From positions 1-16,729 of the forward strand of contig JAIORR010000100.1 of the NCBI GenBank assembly GCA_021108055.1: a stretch of DNA of 16,729 nt, written 5' to 3'. The position numbers were made by a program, and so were the translations under genes. This DNA comes from Candidatus Cloacimonadota bacterium. Lineage in GTDB: Bacteria > Cloacimonadota > Cloacimonadia > Cloacimonadales > TCS61. The first letter of the stretch is position 1, and every line of letters begins with the position of its first letter. A model generated the notes under the pieces. That model saw only the letters and a program-made list of their open reading frames with translations. It had not been told where the DNA came from and ran no database searches. Below, piece by piece: positions 15,895-16,729 of the stretch.

Positions 15895-16429
15895 TTTTTT
15901 CTCCCTTTACTATTTCCACCAAAAAGCAGCTAAATAAACTGTCCAGAAATTTATTCGGGTTAATGAACTTTACAAAGAGATTCTGCAAAATATTAATTTT
16001 GTTCATCATGGACGAATAGAAAATTATGATTTTAAAATGTATTCTTTTTCTTTTAACCGGCATAATATAAATTGCGTTAAGAAATTGATAATAAACAAGC
16101 GTTAAGAAAAATCTTCTGTTTGAGTTTTTTCTAATTTCTTCCATAGATTTCACTTAGAAAATAACGAGTTAAGATTTATTAGTGGTGTTTACCAATTTTA
16201 GTGATTTATATTCGTCGGGAATTTTTCTTTGCTTCGTTTCTTTTGTCGGTACAAAAGAAATGAAGATTAATACTTACCAGTTTCTGGATAAAAAAACTTC
16301 TTGTTATTCTTCAGAACAAAACGAATATAATGATTTCAAAAAAATTCGGAAGATATCTGCAAGAGAAAAATATTTGACAGATAAGGAAGATGTCTTTCTT
16401 TCGTAGTGTAAAAAGATATGGAAAATAAA
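15895..16429. other. Gene-poor intergenic region upstream of cdd
   Basis: This roughly 530-bp AT-rich stretch separates divergent genes. Open frames of 74 (plus) and 101 codons (minus) exist but lack ribosome sites and recognisable sequence; the minus one overlaps cdd in another frame. The one clear structure is the hairpin at 16230-16266. Promoters for cdd and for the gene at 16430 must lie here, but I cannot place them reliably. Confidence 0.6.
16230..16266. repeat. 15-bp-stem palindrome, REP-like hairpin
   Basis: CTTCGTTTCTTTTGT (16232-16246), loop CGGT (16247-16250), ACAAAAGAAATGAAG (16251-16265). The two arms pair over 15 positions with a single G-T wobble. No T-run follows on either strand and no gene ends nearby, so a terminator role is unlikely. 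It may be a dispersed palindromic repeat; only one copy is visible here. Confidence 0.5.
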
Positions 16430-16729
16430 ATGAATAAAATATGTAATTCTTTACTTTTTGAATATCCTAAATTATTATTAATTCTTTTTATTCTAATTTT
16501 TCTTCCCGTACACTCATTCTCGAAAATTCTAACAAGAAAAAGAGCAGAAACATTTATTCAAATATTATTAGAAGAAAAAAGTAATTTAGAGGAATTTGTT
16601 CTACCGCAGGAACTTGAATTATCACATCGTTTCAATATCAGTTATACTTACATCAAATATAAATTCTTGATTTCTTATAACATTGATCCTATAGTTAAAA
16701 AACGAGTGATCAAAAACCAGATACCATAT
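16430..16729 (+). CDS. N-terminus of an unrecognised exported protein (3' end outside window)
   Basis: Open for 100 codons to the right edge. Residues about 15-27 form a strong Leu/Ile/Phe hydrophobic segment followed by 'PVHSFS' before Lys32, which looks like a signal peptide with cleavage after Ser31. A signal anchor is the alternative. What follows is charged and helix-prone ('TRKRAETFIQILLEEKSNLEEF'), then an aromatic-rich part ('YTYIKYKFLISYNIDP'). I chose the ATG at 16430 because GGA lies about 8 bases upstream; an in-frame ATG at 16418 would add four residues. I do not recognise a family from this part. Confidence 0.6.
   Translation, partial: MNKICNSLLFEYPKLLLILFILIFLPVHSFSKILTRKRAETFIQILLEEKSNLEEFVLPQELELSHRFNISYTYIKYKFLISYNIDPIVKKRVIKNQIPY

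Noticed and set aside
15848..16153. Open frame of 101 codons on the minus strand
   Set aside because: It overlaps the start of cdd in another frame, lacks a ribosome site and reads like AT-rich noise.
16182..16406. Open frame of 74 codons on the plus strand
   Set aside because: It has no ribosome site, runs through the hairpin at 16230-16266 and has no protein-like character that I recognise.

Overview
The window looks like chromosomal DNA of an AT-rich, Gram-negative-type bacterium. It carries a rod-shape (elongasome) gene set, a secreted Ig-like repeat protein with a clear signal peptide, and a likely lipoprotein. Low GC, long Ig-like surface proteins and this gene style fit the FCB group, possibly Cloacimonadota. 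That placement is an inference from gene content, since there is no rRNA or other marker to confirm it.

Left part (1-3656, minus strand): the N-terminal 1218 codons of a very large secreted protein. After a signal peptide and a unique N-terminal region come at least seven full Ig-like repeats of about 114 residues, and the gene runs off the left edge. Some adjacent repeats are identical at DNA level over 126-139 bp. Next is a 577-bp divergent intergenic region (3657-4233) holding an 84-bp imperfect palindrome with 8-bp terminal inverted repeats.

Middle part (4234-14422, plus strand): a tightly packed run of ten genes: recG, a malate/L-lactate dehydrogenase-family gene (Ldh_2), mreB, mreC, a CofE-like (F420-0:glutamate ligase family) gene, mreD, mrdA (PBP2), rodA, a likely lipoprotein with a carbohydrate-binding-like fold, and a small acidic protein of unknown function. 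A strong terminator at 14447-14474 closes it. MreB, MreC, MreD, PBP2 and RodA together form the machine that builds the side wall of rod-shaped cells. The CofE-like gene lies inside this block, overlapping the end of mreC, and the lipoprotein and small protein lie at its end. These three are the best candidates for undescribed envelope functions.

Right part (14501-16729): convergent minus-strand genes cdd (cytidine deaminase) and trxB (thioredoxin reductase), probably one transcript. A gene-poor stretch (15895-16429) follows, with a 15-bp-stem hairpin. The window ends in the N-terminus of an unrecognised plus-strand protein with a signal sequence.

I found no tRNA, rRNA, CRISPR array, transposase or phage gene. 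The most unusual points are the CofE-like gene inside the mre operon, the envelope-directed small genes after rodA, the near-identical tandem Ig repeats, and three intergenic repeat-like elements.
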